Source: Gentiana macrophylla (lineage: Eukaryota > Streptophyta > Magnoliopsida > Gentianales > Gentianaceae). From it: 64,000 bases of DNA. Numbering within the stretch: the first letter of the stretch is position 1; every line of letters starts with the position of its first letter. Made by a program: the position numbers and the translations under genes. Shown in pieces: positions 45,120 through 56,977 of the stretch. Location: the NCBI GenBank assembly GCA_026214975.1, contig JAOBSW010000286.1:62001-126000 (forward strand). Reading direction: 5' to 3'. The notes under the pieces were generated by a model. That model saw nothing but the letters and a program-made list of their open reading frames with translations, did no database searches and was not told where the DNA came from.

Positions 45120-45697
45120 TTCCTTCCCCCTTAAGAGGAGTTTCGTCCTCGAAACTCGAATGTAACCGAGAGGTACTTGAACTCTGGACTTGCGAAGCGT
45201 TTCGTCTCCTAACTCGTACAGTCTTCTTCTTCTTCCATCTTCCAACCCTTCCACCTGTCTTGAGCTATCTCGAGGTGGCGACGATCTACTTCAATCTTTC
45301 TGTTGGCTTGCTGTAGCAACTCCGGTCTCGTATTCTGTTGTCGCTCCACTTCATCCCAGAAACTCGTGTTGCTCTATCTCTATCTTCATGAAAGATCTCC
45401 AGTAGTATTGTTCCTGTTCTTGTACTTCTTTGTCGCTCCGAGAGGAACTGCAATTGTCATCTCGAGGTTTCCATTCTTCATTGTCCTACTCAATCTTCCG
45501 CAATCGGAATCCCAAAGCTGATTCCGCTACCAACGGTTGCTATCTTCATCTAATTCATGACCAATGGTTGGTTGGGCTCCAGCCATTCACTTGTAATCCG
45601 GAAACCACTGGATCTTTGTCTTGCTTCTTTTACGAATTCATCGACTGCCTCGAATCTTGCAATCATCGGTTACCACTCTTTGCTTGCTCCTGCTGAC
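45120..45697 (-). other. X 3' interior and PPT
   Basis: The minus strand ends GACGAAACTCCTCTTAAG then GGGGGAAGGAA (PPT), directly before TGTAACATCCC. No coding sequence is supported. Plus-strand frames here are not conserved in X'. Confidence 0.75.
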
Positions 45698-45868
45698 CTA
45701 TGTCCTGAGTGCTTGAGCTTTCCCCAACTGACTCACAGCTTCCTGGCATACTTGACTTCTTTCGATCTCAACTTCCCTCATGGCACCACGAGCCTGCTGA
45801 AGAACTGCAAGGATCCCTGCTAAAAGACTTCTAAGACTAATTGGGGATGGAGAACATGCATCTGCCAT
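45698..45868 (-). CDS. Small LARD ORF in X, 56 codons
   Basis: It starts at ATG 45868 (MADACSPSPISLRSLLAG) and continues REVEIERSQVCQEAVSQLG. It is homologous to the 92-codon ORF of X' at 27644, but an indel after QLG gives an early stop. No known domain. A longer upstream open frame exists but is not shared. Confidence 0.4.
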   Translation of the reverse strand: MADACSPSPISLRSLLAGILAVLQQARGAMREVEIERSQVCQEAVSQLGKAQALRT

Positions 45869-48800
45869 CCTTTCTCTCTGACGGTCTGATCCAATGCTCG
45901 TGCCAATTAGGGTTAACTTGGAAAGTAAATGAAGTTGAAAAGTAACAAGTTGAGTACCAGGGTGGTATGTCAACCAGGTAAGCCAAGAGGGGTACAATGC
46001 ACTTGAAATAAGAAAGGTTGCTTGGGTTACAAGCAAAACAAGAAAAAAAAATCCGCGTTGGAGAAAGTTGAAGTTGGTTCTGGAATAAAGAAAGAGGCAC
46101 TGTATCATAATACAAAAGATAGCCACAAGAAGAAAAACAAAAGAACACCTTGCAGATGAAATTCTTTTGAGAGAGTGGAATTCTGCAAGATGCGGTGGTC
46201 TACAAGGACTTCAGAGGCAACTTGGAAGAACGGTAATAGGCTTTCATATTAGCCTTTAGAAAGTGGAGACGTTAAAGGAAACGTCACCAGATGGACTTGA
46301 AGATATTCTCAATGTATGAAAAGAGAACACCGAGCTTGAGAACATTAAGAAAGTGACCTTGATTGTTAATCATTTGGTTAACAAAGATGGATGTGGCTAA
46401 CTAGAAAAATCTTCAGTTCACATGAGTTTCGTAAGGGAAACATCACAGAACGGAAAAGAAAAGTAAAGGTGCAAGGTCGAGCACCAGAAGGACTAGAAAG
46501 ATAGAAATCAAAAGAGAGCAAGAATTTCATCATGAAGTAGGTCTCAGAATGAAATTAAACACTTGTCAGGAAGTGTCCAAGTTTGCAATAGTCAAAGAGA
46601 GGTTATTACGAGATTTAAAGGAAATAGAAATTTTCCTCAAGAAATTGTAAGGGAATATCCAGAGTTTGAATAAGTAAGCGGCAAGCAAGATTTTGAATGA
46701 AGAGGAAACGGCACTTAAGAATTGTCGGGTAAGGTTTGATTTCAAGGAATTAATTCAAACTTCTAAAGGAAGTATAAACGATATTTGACGATTCAAATCA
46801 ACGGTTCAAGGTTGCACTACTCGAGAGGAATAGTACACAACCAAAGAATAAATGCTCAAGGTTATTCCTCGTGTGGGAATGAAACGATTAAAATAAAATA
46901 GACTTCCAACCGGTGTTACAAAATTCGAATAGAAACGCCAAACAGGGGATGGAAAATCAAAAGGCGTATCTGGCGGTTCATGGCTCTAAATGGCCCGAAA
47001 GAGATTTAAAACTGAAGCGTACAAGGTGCAATAACCTGAAATGGAGATCAAAAGTTTAGGAACTCAAACGTCGGTTGGCTAAATAAGTTCGGAAGGCATC
47101 TTGAAAAATTCTGCCTTCTGCTTGAAACTAGTTTAGCAAAAATTGATAGAAGGTTAAAGATAAGTAACTGAAGAGGAATGTCATGATAGGCTTAAAAATT
47201 GACCAACAAAAGAAGATATGCATACCTTAGAGGAACATGCAGCATTAGGTGAAATAGTTACAATATCGACACTACCCTTAGGAGGGGAGGTGAGAATAAA
47301 CACAAGTAAAAAAGAATGTTCTGACATTAAAAGGTTCAGCAAACTTCGAATTTGCATGAATGATGGGAGTGCGACAATTTAGAACTTTGAAGAGAATTTG
47401 TTTCTTGATTTGAAAAGTAAGAAAGAATGAATTTGTTGAAAAGAAGGGCTTAAGTCGATATGTTTCGGAGATAATTCATGACACCAAGCAGAGAGGATTT
47501 GTTACGTTTTAAGATCTCAAAGGAGCGATTACATGAGAAACAAATTACCAGAAAAGGTATATTTATAAAAGAGCACGAAAAGGGTCTGAACATCAAACAT
47601 GGCATGCTGGAGGATAGCATCTTAATTCTTGTTTAACACTGCAAAAGAAACTATAACGTTAGCTTTATAAGCATCCTACTAAAAGGTTTAACTCAGGAAG
47701 AGATCAAACTTCGGGAACTCCTAAACATAATAAATCAGAACTTACTACCCTCTTAGCCCAAACTCTAAGTCAAAGAGGTGAAAATTCCTTTTTGGTTGCT
47801 GTGTAAGGTTTTTACTCTGGGTCTGACATCATCAATTTGTACAGAACAAACGAAGAAGAATTTGAGCACAATCCAAAGAGAAAAGATTTAGATACCGGAG
47901 TTTTCCAGGTGATATAAAAATATCGGAATTTTTGAATGAAAATAAGTTGGTCAAAAACAGTTATTTCTGACGATTGCACAAGCTGCCAGAATTTCCAGAT
48001 TATTAAACACTGAGTTGAATTGCAAATCGAGATCAAACGAAAACGAATCTGAGCTTAATTTCAAAAGGAAAGTTGTAGATAGAAGTTTTGTCTGCAACAT
48101 ATCAAAAATTCAGGTTATTTAAAGATGTTTAACCTGTTCAAAACAGAAGAAGAAGTGAAGGTGCTGCTGCAGATTTTCTGGACAGAGTGTCCGGTATAAA
48201 CATGAATTTTCTGAATAATCCATAATGATTATCGAGTTGGTGTAAAAAGAGAAATTGTAGATAAGACAGAAATCTACTTCGCTGAAAATTTTCAGAATTT
48301 TTAAAGTAGGGGAAGACAGTCTTATGTTAAAGGGAGAACATGGAAACAAAAGCATTCACTCATGTTGGGTAAATCCAAACACGAGGACAATGAAAATATG
48401 TGCCAAAGTAAGAGACCTTTGTCACTATGAGTTGAAACGACTGTGGAGTACTTGGGAATAATAGGGTTACACATGGAGTTCGTGTAGAACCATCTCAAGT
48501 AAAGCAAAGGTCAAAGAATGTTGATGAACTCAACCAAGTGATAGTGAAAAGAGAAAGTGGGGGACTTGTAGAGCTGAATCAAATATCATTCTCTACAAAG
48601 TTAGGCCAAGATAAAAGTAAACTTAGATATTCATGTGTAGAGAAGGTGAAGAGATTTCAATAGGGAAAGTAAGGAAAAAGGAAATCAACCAAGAGGACCT
48701 CGACTTTAGGATGTAGGCATAAGACTCCGACCCCAAGGTTTTACTTAAAGGTGTTTCACTTAATCCTATGTGACCAGATACGGTTTGGAAATTTCAAAAG

Positions 48801-49040
48801 AAGAAAGAGTTTCTACAAAGGATACTAGGGGAAACGAAACTGAGGTGATCACATAAAATATGTGAACTGAGAATTCAACCTAACCTCCGTCTAAGACGAC
48901 TCTTCACTTGGTCCTAGTGGGACTTAACCACGGTTTACGGATTCTTAGTCTTACGAGGATTACCACCAAGCTCAAGTTCTAAAAGGTCTAAAAGAATCCT
49001 TATCTTAGAGGAAGAGATGCATAGAACAGAAAAGACGCTT
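45869..49040 (-). other. X interior, non-coding
   Basis: About 3.2 kb of AT-rich sequence without recognisable domains. 47560-48250 and 45890-47560 match X' pieces in reverse complement. This is a long structured or spacer interior, as expected of a LARD. Confidence 0.75.
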
Positions 49041-49053
49041 CTCTCTGATACCA
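49041..49053 (-). other. PBS of LARD X (initiator-Met tRNA)
   Basis: The minus strand reads TGGTATCAGAGAG two bases after the LTR end, matching the plant initiator-Met PBS core. Confidence 0.92.
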
Positions 49054-50292
49054 ACTGTAACGCCCCGCTCCCGGATACCGAGCCCTTATCCGGAAGAGAA
49101 ACGTTCGGCGCGTATAGTATTAAATAAATCTAATATTATACGCAAGCCTCTACGTCGTCGTATCAAATAAAACCAAACGGAAGCCCAAAAGACTCGGGTA
49201 AAAACATAAAAGCTACTATGAATAGAAATTAACCATGCTAAAGATGGAAATGTAACTTTATTACATCAAAAGGAAAAATACGAAGTCCAAGATAAACGTA
49301 CGACAAGTCTCGAAAGACCAAAAGCCTACTCCAAAGGTACTACAAGTCTATCTAAAAGAATAATAGCATAAATAAAAGATAAATCTTCAACGTGGCGTCG
49401 TCAAACGTCGTCACCGAAAGCCTCCTCTAAAACATGCTCAACCTGTTCGTCTTCTCACCCCACAATGCATACAAAAGAAAATGCAAAGGAGGTAAGTACA
49501 AAGTACTTAGTAAAAGTGAGAAGCTATGACAACAATTATAATTTATAAAGAAAGGATATTTGATTGTTTAGTTATTTATGTGAGACCGACTCAATCTGGG
49601 GTTCATTTCATGTCCATCAACATGAACTGACTAAACGTTACTACTTAGCTTATATGTGTTACAACCGCACTCAAGGGCACTACTGGCGCATCCACCTCGT
49701 AAGAGTCCCTCCGCATTTTAGGGTCATTATGACCACGGAGTTCTTCCACCTCGGGGACACTCTTTTGCAACATATTAGTGGATCACACCAATATCCACGA
49801 AGTCTAGAAAAGGTAGACTCCGATAGCACGCACACCTCGGCAGAGTCCCTCTGTACTTAGGGTCATTGACCTACAGAATTCCACCACCTTCAGAGGTAGC
49901 ACATGCATCGCGATTTAGCCTGGTGCCTAGCCAAGAGAGACATGTTGTTTAATCGTTTACTAGTCAAGTACGTATTTTATTAAAATGATTAACTAACCAC
50001 CTAAGTGTTTTCAATTAATCTCCCTCACCTTGACTACTCTCTTCCTAGACCACTAGACACGGACAAGTCCTAGCAATTACACAGACATTGATGAGTGCTA
50101 ACTCATCAAAGCACAAGCCTATCATGCTCTTCCGACGGATCCGAACTTCAACTCCCTTTAAGAGTACATTCGGTGTTTTAACTGAACGAATCAGAAGCTC
50201 GATTCAGGCTTGTTCAAGTTTATACAGTGTTAACATATCATGTTTAAAAGTTTAGAAATGATAAAACGTACTTATAAGGCTGAACAACACCC

Positions 50293-50507
50293 AAACGCCC
50301 GTTTAAAGACATGGACGCCCGTCTGGAACCTACTGGACGCCCGTCCAAAACTGGACGCCCGTCCACTTTCCCCCAGACGCTCGTCCCCCTAAAATAGTTA
50401 CATCCTGAACGTAAAATAACACCTCAGACGCCCGTCCAGAGAAACCAGACGCTCGTCCGAAATGTGCCCCAAGTAGACGCCCGTCCAGAGAGGCCAGACG
50501 CTCGTCC
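50293..50507 (-). repeat. GACG-YY-CGTC palindrome array in the X 5' LTR (9 units)
   Basis: It has the same order as 44037-44233 plus one duplicated unit (GGACGCCCGTCC then AAAACT). Confidence 0.88.
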
Positions 50508-51250
50508 ACCTGGGTTCGACTAGAACCCTAAAATCCTCAAGTTCGATCCAAATCAGTTTCTAACCCAAAATGATAGCAATTTAAACATAGTAAAACGTAA
50601 ATAAACATATCTAACCATTCCAAGAACACCTATGATCCTTGATCAACGAAAAACACATCTTAAAACCTTAAAATTTGATCTAAACCTCATAAACGATAAT
50701 TGGAATAATAGGAAGAGCCTCTTACCTTAATTGCCTGCAACACCGACAGCAAAACACCAAGCAACTGCAACAATTGTTGATCCTCAACCCCAAAACCTAT
50801 GTGATCAACAAGAAACCCTAAAATCCTATTTCTTGCTGAAAACCGAAACTGAAAGAGCCTGAAAAACAGAAGATTACCTGGGCTTACTGCCGTGAAACTA
50901 TTTTTAGATTATTCTACGCTTCAAGACGATCTTTTCGACTACTCACGGCTGCGAAACAGAGCTACGGATTAAAAGATATGAATTTTTCAAGAATCGAACT
51001 CTACGAATACCGAAAACTAGGGTTAAACTGAAAACTTACGAAACCGAGAGATGTTGTTTTCCAAAGTTGCGTCTCCTCGCGCTGATCACTTTTCTCTCCT
51101 CTGGCATCTTGATCAGATGAACGGATTGATCACACGGGTCTTCCTATTATTTCGTTTTCTTCTCCGCGTTCTTCTATTGATGCCGCGTTCGCGCTCTTTT
51201 TTTTGAATTTGGCGTGTGAACTAATAACGAATTAGTTTGGGGATTATTCC

Positions 51251-51258
51251 CTTTTATA
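51251..51258 (-). promoter_or_regulatory. TATA box of the LARD X 5' LTR
   Basis: The minus strand reads GGCTATAAAAGGGAATAA about 130 bp into the LTR. It is the likely U3 promoter; the other LTR has TATAAAAAGG. Confidence 0.65.
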
Positions 51259-51393
51259 GCCATTTAATTAAAATCATTAATTAAATAACTAAATCCTTTT
51301 AATTAAACAAATAGGATAAATAATAATTAAGTCGTCGTGGGTATGACCAATTACTAATTTACCCTTTCTGAAAAGTCGGGATGTTACATAATT

Positions 51394-52593
51394 AATTACA
51401 CATGTGACATAATCTAGAAAAATTTATTTTCCTAATTTATCACATAATAATGGCCCCACATATATAAGTAAATTTAATAGAAAATGTATTTTCTATATTT
51501 ACATATTATTTACCAAAATAAATAATATTGCATATTTATTAAATAGACCAACTACTTAATTTATTCTTGAGGTTACATAAAACGAGAAAACACTCGCGTG
51601 TTAGGAGCCAACCCGGGGACCATGGACCTATATCCAGTAGCCACAATAAATTAAATAAAATATTCATCGAACAAAAATATTTCTACTTAACTCATTAAAT
51701 CCGGAATTACGCCACCATAAATCCGAAACTGAATTCTATCGATTATGGATATAACTTATTCTCAAAATGTCGAGTCGAGTCGATAAGGGTCCATTTATGT
51801 AATCATTAAAAATAAACTAACCCTCCATAGGTTATCCGTAATGAAGCAGGATTATCTCCGTAAACCTTTTTCAATACATCTTATCCTTATTTACCATTAA
51901 CCCACTGTGATCAATTAGTTCATAACCAATACGAACTCCATGGATCGATCAGTTTTTAGGATTAACAAATAAGGGGATTGTCTTTCTACTTCCCGCAGGA
52001 AGGAATGGATTCCATATTTGTGAAACACACACTTCTCACTCATTCCAAAATAGTGCCAACGTGAAAGTGATTCGGACCGCGCCTTTAGCGATCCTTAACA
52101 AACACATCAAACCCTATCCTGAAACCAGTAGGAGTATGCAATCACTTCAGGATTAAGGTTAATCCATATATGATCATCTTGTGATTTAATAAGATTTCTC
52201 AATCATGGAATTATATGAGAAACTCAGATTAAATCGGTCCAGTCCTATATGACTCTCATCATATATGAATGCCCCACTTAGATAACCAATATCGACGGTC
52301 CGGATAAGACGGTCACACCATAAAGTGTTCTGGGTGCATTAATGGTGGTTTAATCAATAGACCCCATACTTTGATTAAATTCACCATGGACTTACAGTTC
52401 AAGTGTATCACCAGAAACTTAATCCTCATGTGTGACACACACTAAGTTATATGGCTACATATGATACGACTTGGGGTTTTCAGTAGTGTATTACTTATAA
52501 GCATGAAGCATATAATAAGATGAGAATAAATATGTCATTTATTAATTTATAAAAACAATTACATAAATTTTCTTTTGGGTGCTACTTCTAACA
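51394..52593 (-). repeat. 3' LTR of copia F, proximal part
   Basis: It resumes after the TSD of X and ends at CTTCTAACA (52593). It is AT-rich with no coding sequence. The minus-strand terminus is TGTTAGAAGTAGCACCC. Confidence 0.75.
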
Positions 52594-52700
52594 ATCTCCA
52601 ACTTGGCCGTAAGGACAAGCAACAATTGTCTTTCGGGCACTCTACATCTAACAATCTCCCACTTGCCCGTAAAGACAAACAACAATTGTTTTTAGAGCAC
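52582..52700 (-). repeat. Tandem duplication of the F PPT and LTR edge
   Basis: CTTCTAACAATCTCCAACTT at the LTR edge recurs as CATCTAACAATCTCCCACTT about 58 bp further right. Each copy is followed by a CCGTAARGACAARCAACAAT block. One copy adjoins the real LTR terminus. Confidence 0.8.
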
Positions 52701-52740
52701 CACACCCTTATTATACCTATACAACATTTTCCCACTTGCT

Positions 52741-52977
52741 CTAAAGCAGATGAGACATATCTCCCAATTTCATAGCCGCCAAGTGCTTATCAGTGACATT
52801 AGATGCCACATGACTTGGTAAACTGATCAGCAAGGTTGTCGGCTCGAGGCGATCTTTAGGACCGAAACGTCGCCTCTTTACACGGTCTATCTGATCATGT
52901 GGGACTCTCTCTCACTATGCTTTTGACCTCTTGTGACTGCGAAGATCATTTGCATGACCTACCTTTCAACTGTTATC
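52741..52977 (-). pseudogene. Decayed copia RNase H tail (element F)
   Basis: A single minus-strand frame with four stops reads DNS, LRSHKRSK, then MKLGDMSHLL before TAG 52743-52741. This matches the DNSxA ... SHKRSKH ... C-terminal pattern of copia RNase H, just upstream of the PPT as expected. The lineage is not resolved. Confidence 0.6.
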
Positions 52978-53925
52978 ACAGTAAAATGGTATCGGCTCAT
53001 TGAGACCTAGAATCACTTCCCGATCCAACAAAAGACCATATGTTATCAATCACCCCCAGCAGACTGTAAAGTCTGCATAATCAAAGTGAGTCACTGGATA
53101 AACCATACTCCTACTGCATTTGGGTGGATTGACATTCTGATCTGGTTTAGTAGTATTTATCAGTGTAATCCCCAACAACCAATGTGGGATGTGGTCTGAT
53201 TAAATCAGATAGTAACTCCTTGAGTAACTGTACTTCAAGGTCTAAGGTTGTTATTTAATCATTCTTTTAGAAATGATGTAACAGTGTAACCATCACTATC
53301 CAATCTTAAAAATCTTATAACCAACCTTTACTCATTGCAATAAGATATTTTATGAACAGTCATCATCTGAACGTGTATGCAAAATCTCCAGTCCTACCTT
53401 CAAGCACTAGTGCTAAATGCCTCTATTTGCGGAAGTGGGGTAAATATAATTCACTCTTTATCCACAAATTCATAAGCATCTTCTAGGTAGACTTTTCGGT
53501 ATTACATAATAATGTATAGCGTTATTTTGCAGCTAATTCCTTAATTGAGTTAAGTAGTGTAATGTAGAATATCAATAAGTATACAAGGAAAATCCTTTCA
53601 ATGAAATCATTTCACTCGGAGGTAGGCCAAGCATCAGTTCCAAAACACTAATGCTATAGCCTATGTCTGAGTATAGAATACTCGTTTCTCTGGCAATATC
53701 AGAGATTCCTCCAAATATTTAGATAAACTAATAGGCGTTTCGAGTTGTCATCAGAAAAAATGTCTAACACTCAAAAGCTCCCACTAGCTTGTATCCTTCA
53801 TAAGACCCCGAAGGTCAATACGAACAAGCCATGATACTTCTTTAGCTCTATTACCATTTCCCAATTGAAAGGTTACTTAGTCATTTTTTCTTTCAGATAG
53901 TGTTCTTAGACTGGGAGATAGGAAT
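52978..53925 (-). other. Copia F interior, unrecognised
   Basis: No frame or domain is supported. The position upstream of RNase H implies decayed RT sequence, but I cannot identify RT motifs. Confidence 0.4.
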
Positions 53926-53930
53926 CATCC

Positions 53931-55610
53931 TGATTGATGTGATCAGTCAAGTGATAATAAAATACTCGATCACCATAAACCAATACTAGCAAGAGGACTA
54001 GGTCCATCGTAGTATAGCTATAGCGAATCAAGGTCGATCCCACAGGGAACCAATTGTGAATCATTTATATATAAACAATCAATTAATCATGTCAGGCACA
54101 AAGAAGCAGTCTAAGACAAACAAAAGACAAGGAAAGGTAAAAACTGACTCGACACAACACAAACAAAGACAACGTAATTAACCTCCCCAATTATTAAGTT
54201 ATCGTTTGGATTTAGAGATACTATATAATTAAGCTAGACTCAATAACTACTAATCCGATTCGTATTTCTTTTATATTGGCTATAGGAGTCCTCCCCTAAA
54301 CTTGACTTAGTTCCGGGTAGGACACTAGATCACTGTGCTACATTACGTGACTTCAACTTTTGGGTCTCCATCTCATATAACTTTCACGCTTACAATACTA
54401 GGGATGCCGATATTAACTGTATTCCTCACCTAGGCAACATTCCTGGGGTTATACGTACTTCCTAAGTGATCGCATCAGTCTCTGTCCCATTAACACTAAC
54501 TTCGTAGGTATCATGTTAATCAACGATTTACGTATAACTAGGTGCTAGCAATTCCCAAATATAACACAGATCTAGATCTCGTTGAAAGTCCCGGAAGATC
54601 AATTCATGAGCCGATCTAGGAGTAATATATTGGTATTTCCTAATAATACGCTAATTAAAATAGACGAGTAACGTAGCCGTAGCCATACCTACTAAGACAA
54701 GAAATTCTAGTACCATAAAGACGTGGCTAGATTGACGTGGTGAAAACCTAAATCTTAGCGTTTCTCTATACGTAACGGATAAAATAGAGATTCATAAAGT
54801 AATTATATAGATCTACTAAAAACACGATTGTCGATCATACCAAAGTCATCTATAGATCACTAGATGGCGGCGTGGGCGTGTGGATCCTTATATATGAGGA
54901 ATCCCCACTGCCTCACGTCGTATCCTTAGATCTACAACGTTTGACGAAGAACGAAAACCTCAAACGATAAACAATAATTGGGGGTACTTAATTACAAAGA
55001 ACAAATAAATACAAGAACTCACATAATTGTTGCTCAACTTGTATTAAAACTGCTCTGAGAAACTAAGAATTTGTGCTATGAGAAGTTGTATTAAAATTAT
55101 TTTGTATGATGTCTTGTTATGAAACAATGTATTTATAAGTTGTAGAAACCGACTTAAAATCGTATTTCCTACACTCTAATGGAGTCTAAAACGCGTCGAG
55201 ATAACTCCGCGCCGATCCGCTCGATTTTGCCCAGCGAGCTCCCCATTCGCTGCCAGCGAGTCCCCCAGCCTCTGATTTGCTCACTGGCTTTTCTTGTTTG
55301 TTACTCCACTCCTCGTGTTGATTTGATGTATATCTTTAATGCGATCCGATTCTGTTCCGATTTATCTAGAGATTTACTTCCTAATGTCGGTAAATATCAT
55401 CCTGATTTACCGTAATCTATAAAATCAATGTTTATCACACAATAAATCATATTTTAATAATAAAAGTAGATAAATACCAAATTATATTCAATAAATCACA
55501 TAACATTAAATAATCTTTTTAAACATGTGATTTAATATAAAATACATATTATTAAGCTCGATTTAAGGATAATGTTGATGTCTTTTACGTGTATAATTTT
55601 ACCGTCATCA
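53931..55610 (-). repeat. 3' LTR of element G
   Basis: It has TATAAATA at 55130-55137 on the minus strand and a CGCTGCCAGCG palindrome at 55248-55258 with nearby CAGCGAG words. AAGTAGGGGGTAGT (PPT) adjoins it on the right. Confidence 0.9.
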
Positions 55611-56977
55611 ACTACCCCCTACTTAGACTTTGATCGTCCCGAACAAAGCATCAATAAGTCATTCCCCAAGATAACATTTTCCAATGGTCAAATCATACTT
55701 ACACAAGAAACTCGAGTCAACTCATACCATTTATGCTCATAAGGTATCCATTGTTCAGTACTCGCTATGAATTGAAGTGGTGTGTGCATGTGCATTTAGT
55801 TTTATATAATCGTGGCAAGATTAGAGTTTATGCTAACTTCGCAATCTCAACCTACCAACATCAGTATTCCCACTTCTTAAGCCTCGTATGGGTAAAGACA
55901 TGGTTCAATAAGGAAGGGCGTTATCCAAAAGGTTTTTGGACTCGGAGACCGAGAAATACTCAAAGCCTCTTAAAAAGTTGAATTTCTTCGCATTTTCATA
56001 ATTTCAAGCATTAACACCTCTCAAGAAATAAACTTGCTTTAAAGGTAAAGTATGCATTGCAAGAATCCTCCTCTCACGGATTAGTCAGTAGCATTGAATA
56101 TTACCACAAGCTCGGGGCTACTTTGGTAATGTTACTACAAGCCCAGTGTTTAACGCATTGTTAAAACACAGATAATTCTCAAGCTTATTACTCCGCTTTG
56201 ATGGCCAGAACATAGGAATACATCAGTAGATAAATATCGACACTAAGTTCACATAACCAATCATCTATGCAATGTACACATAATTCTTTAGTTATTATAA
56301 TTCATGCGGTAAAGGTCGATTCAAAGATTGAGTAATCGAATAATGAATAACTACTTGCAACAGTCGGCATGAATATCCTAAAATTTTCATTCACATAAGT
56401 ATAAAATGATCATGTACTCATGCACTCGGTTCCTTTCTTACTAATTCACAGCTAGGAACTCACAATTCTAAGGGTACGAGATTATTAATTTGGCATTTAT
56501 TTAATTTTTTTGATTTCCACCGTTTCTTTCAATTTTTTTCACATATATAATAGCTAAGTCTCCTACCCCCCCCCCCCCACTTAAACATGGAATTGTCCCC
56601 AATGACAAATAAAAATTGAGAATTTAAGAAAAAGACTTAGCTCTGGAAACGGCTCTCAAGTAAGATGCAGCATGCAGACGTAATCCAAGCACGTCGTGGA
56701 ACTTCGGGGCATATCAACAAACCATAGATCGAACAAGTAGTATATCGCTGCAAAATAATTCTTCAACAAAGCTCGAAACTTGTTACAGCGTTAGCCCATA
56801 AATAGTAAAAATCGAATAAAAGGGACAGTAAAAGGAATACATTAAACCTTAAATATTTTCAAGTCCTTAATACGATTACAATTTTGAAACATTAAAACTA
56901 CTAATCCCGACTTGTTTTTAGTACAACATTATTATTCAGAAAATACAACAACAGACTCGATACTACTAGACTCAAGA
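55611..56977 (-). other. 3' interior of element G, non-coding
   Basis: It begins with the PPT (minus AAGTAGGGGGTAGT) at 55611-55624. A C13 run (56566-56578) reads on the minus strand as TTTAAGTG followed by G13, near GGGGACAATTCC. This resembles the G-rich motif seen downstream of pol in Athila elements. No coding sequence is supported. Confidence 0.65.

Larger units (their letters stand above)
42800..51388 (-). mobile_element. LARD X, complete non-autonomous LTR element
   Basis: The LTRs are 42800-45119 and 49056-51388 (about 2.3 kb), with TSD TAATT (42795-42799, 51389-51393), an initiator-Met PBS at 49041-49053 and a PPT just inside the left LTR. The 3.9 kb interior has no RT, integrase or gag core. 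The two LTRs look nearly identical by eye, so insertion is recent. The LTR termini, conserved blocks and PPT match chromovirus Y, whose proteins are the likely mobilising source. Confidence 0.93.
49056..51388 (-). repeat. 5' LTR of LARD X
   Basis: It is the partner of 42800-45119. It carries TATAAAAGGG at 51251-51258 (minus), the palindrome array at 50293-50507 with one extra GGACGCCCGTCC unit, and the conserved block at 49489-49506. Confidence 0.93.

Noticed and set aside
49564..49860. 98-codon plus-strand frame in the X 5' LTR
   Set aside because: It is absent from the nearly identical 3' LTR because of small indels, so it is chance.
44037..50507. Regular GACGCCCGTC units considered as a CRISPR array
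   Set aside because: Units are short palindromes with irregular spacing inside LTRs; there are no 25-40 nt repeats with unique spacers, and the genome is a plant.
55179..55415. 78-codon plus-strand ORF in the G 3' LTR, also in the 5' LTR at 61709-61945
   Set aside because: It is shared only because the LTRs are duplicates. About 14 amino-acid differences between the two copies are almost all non-synonymous, so there is no sign of protein selection.
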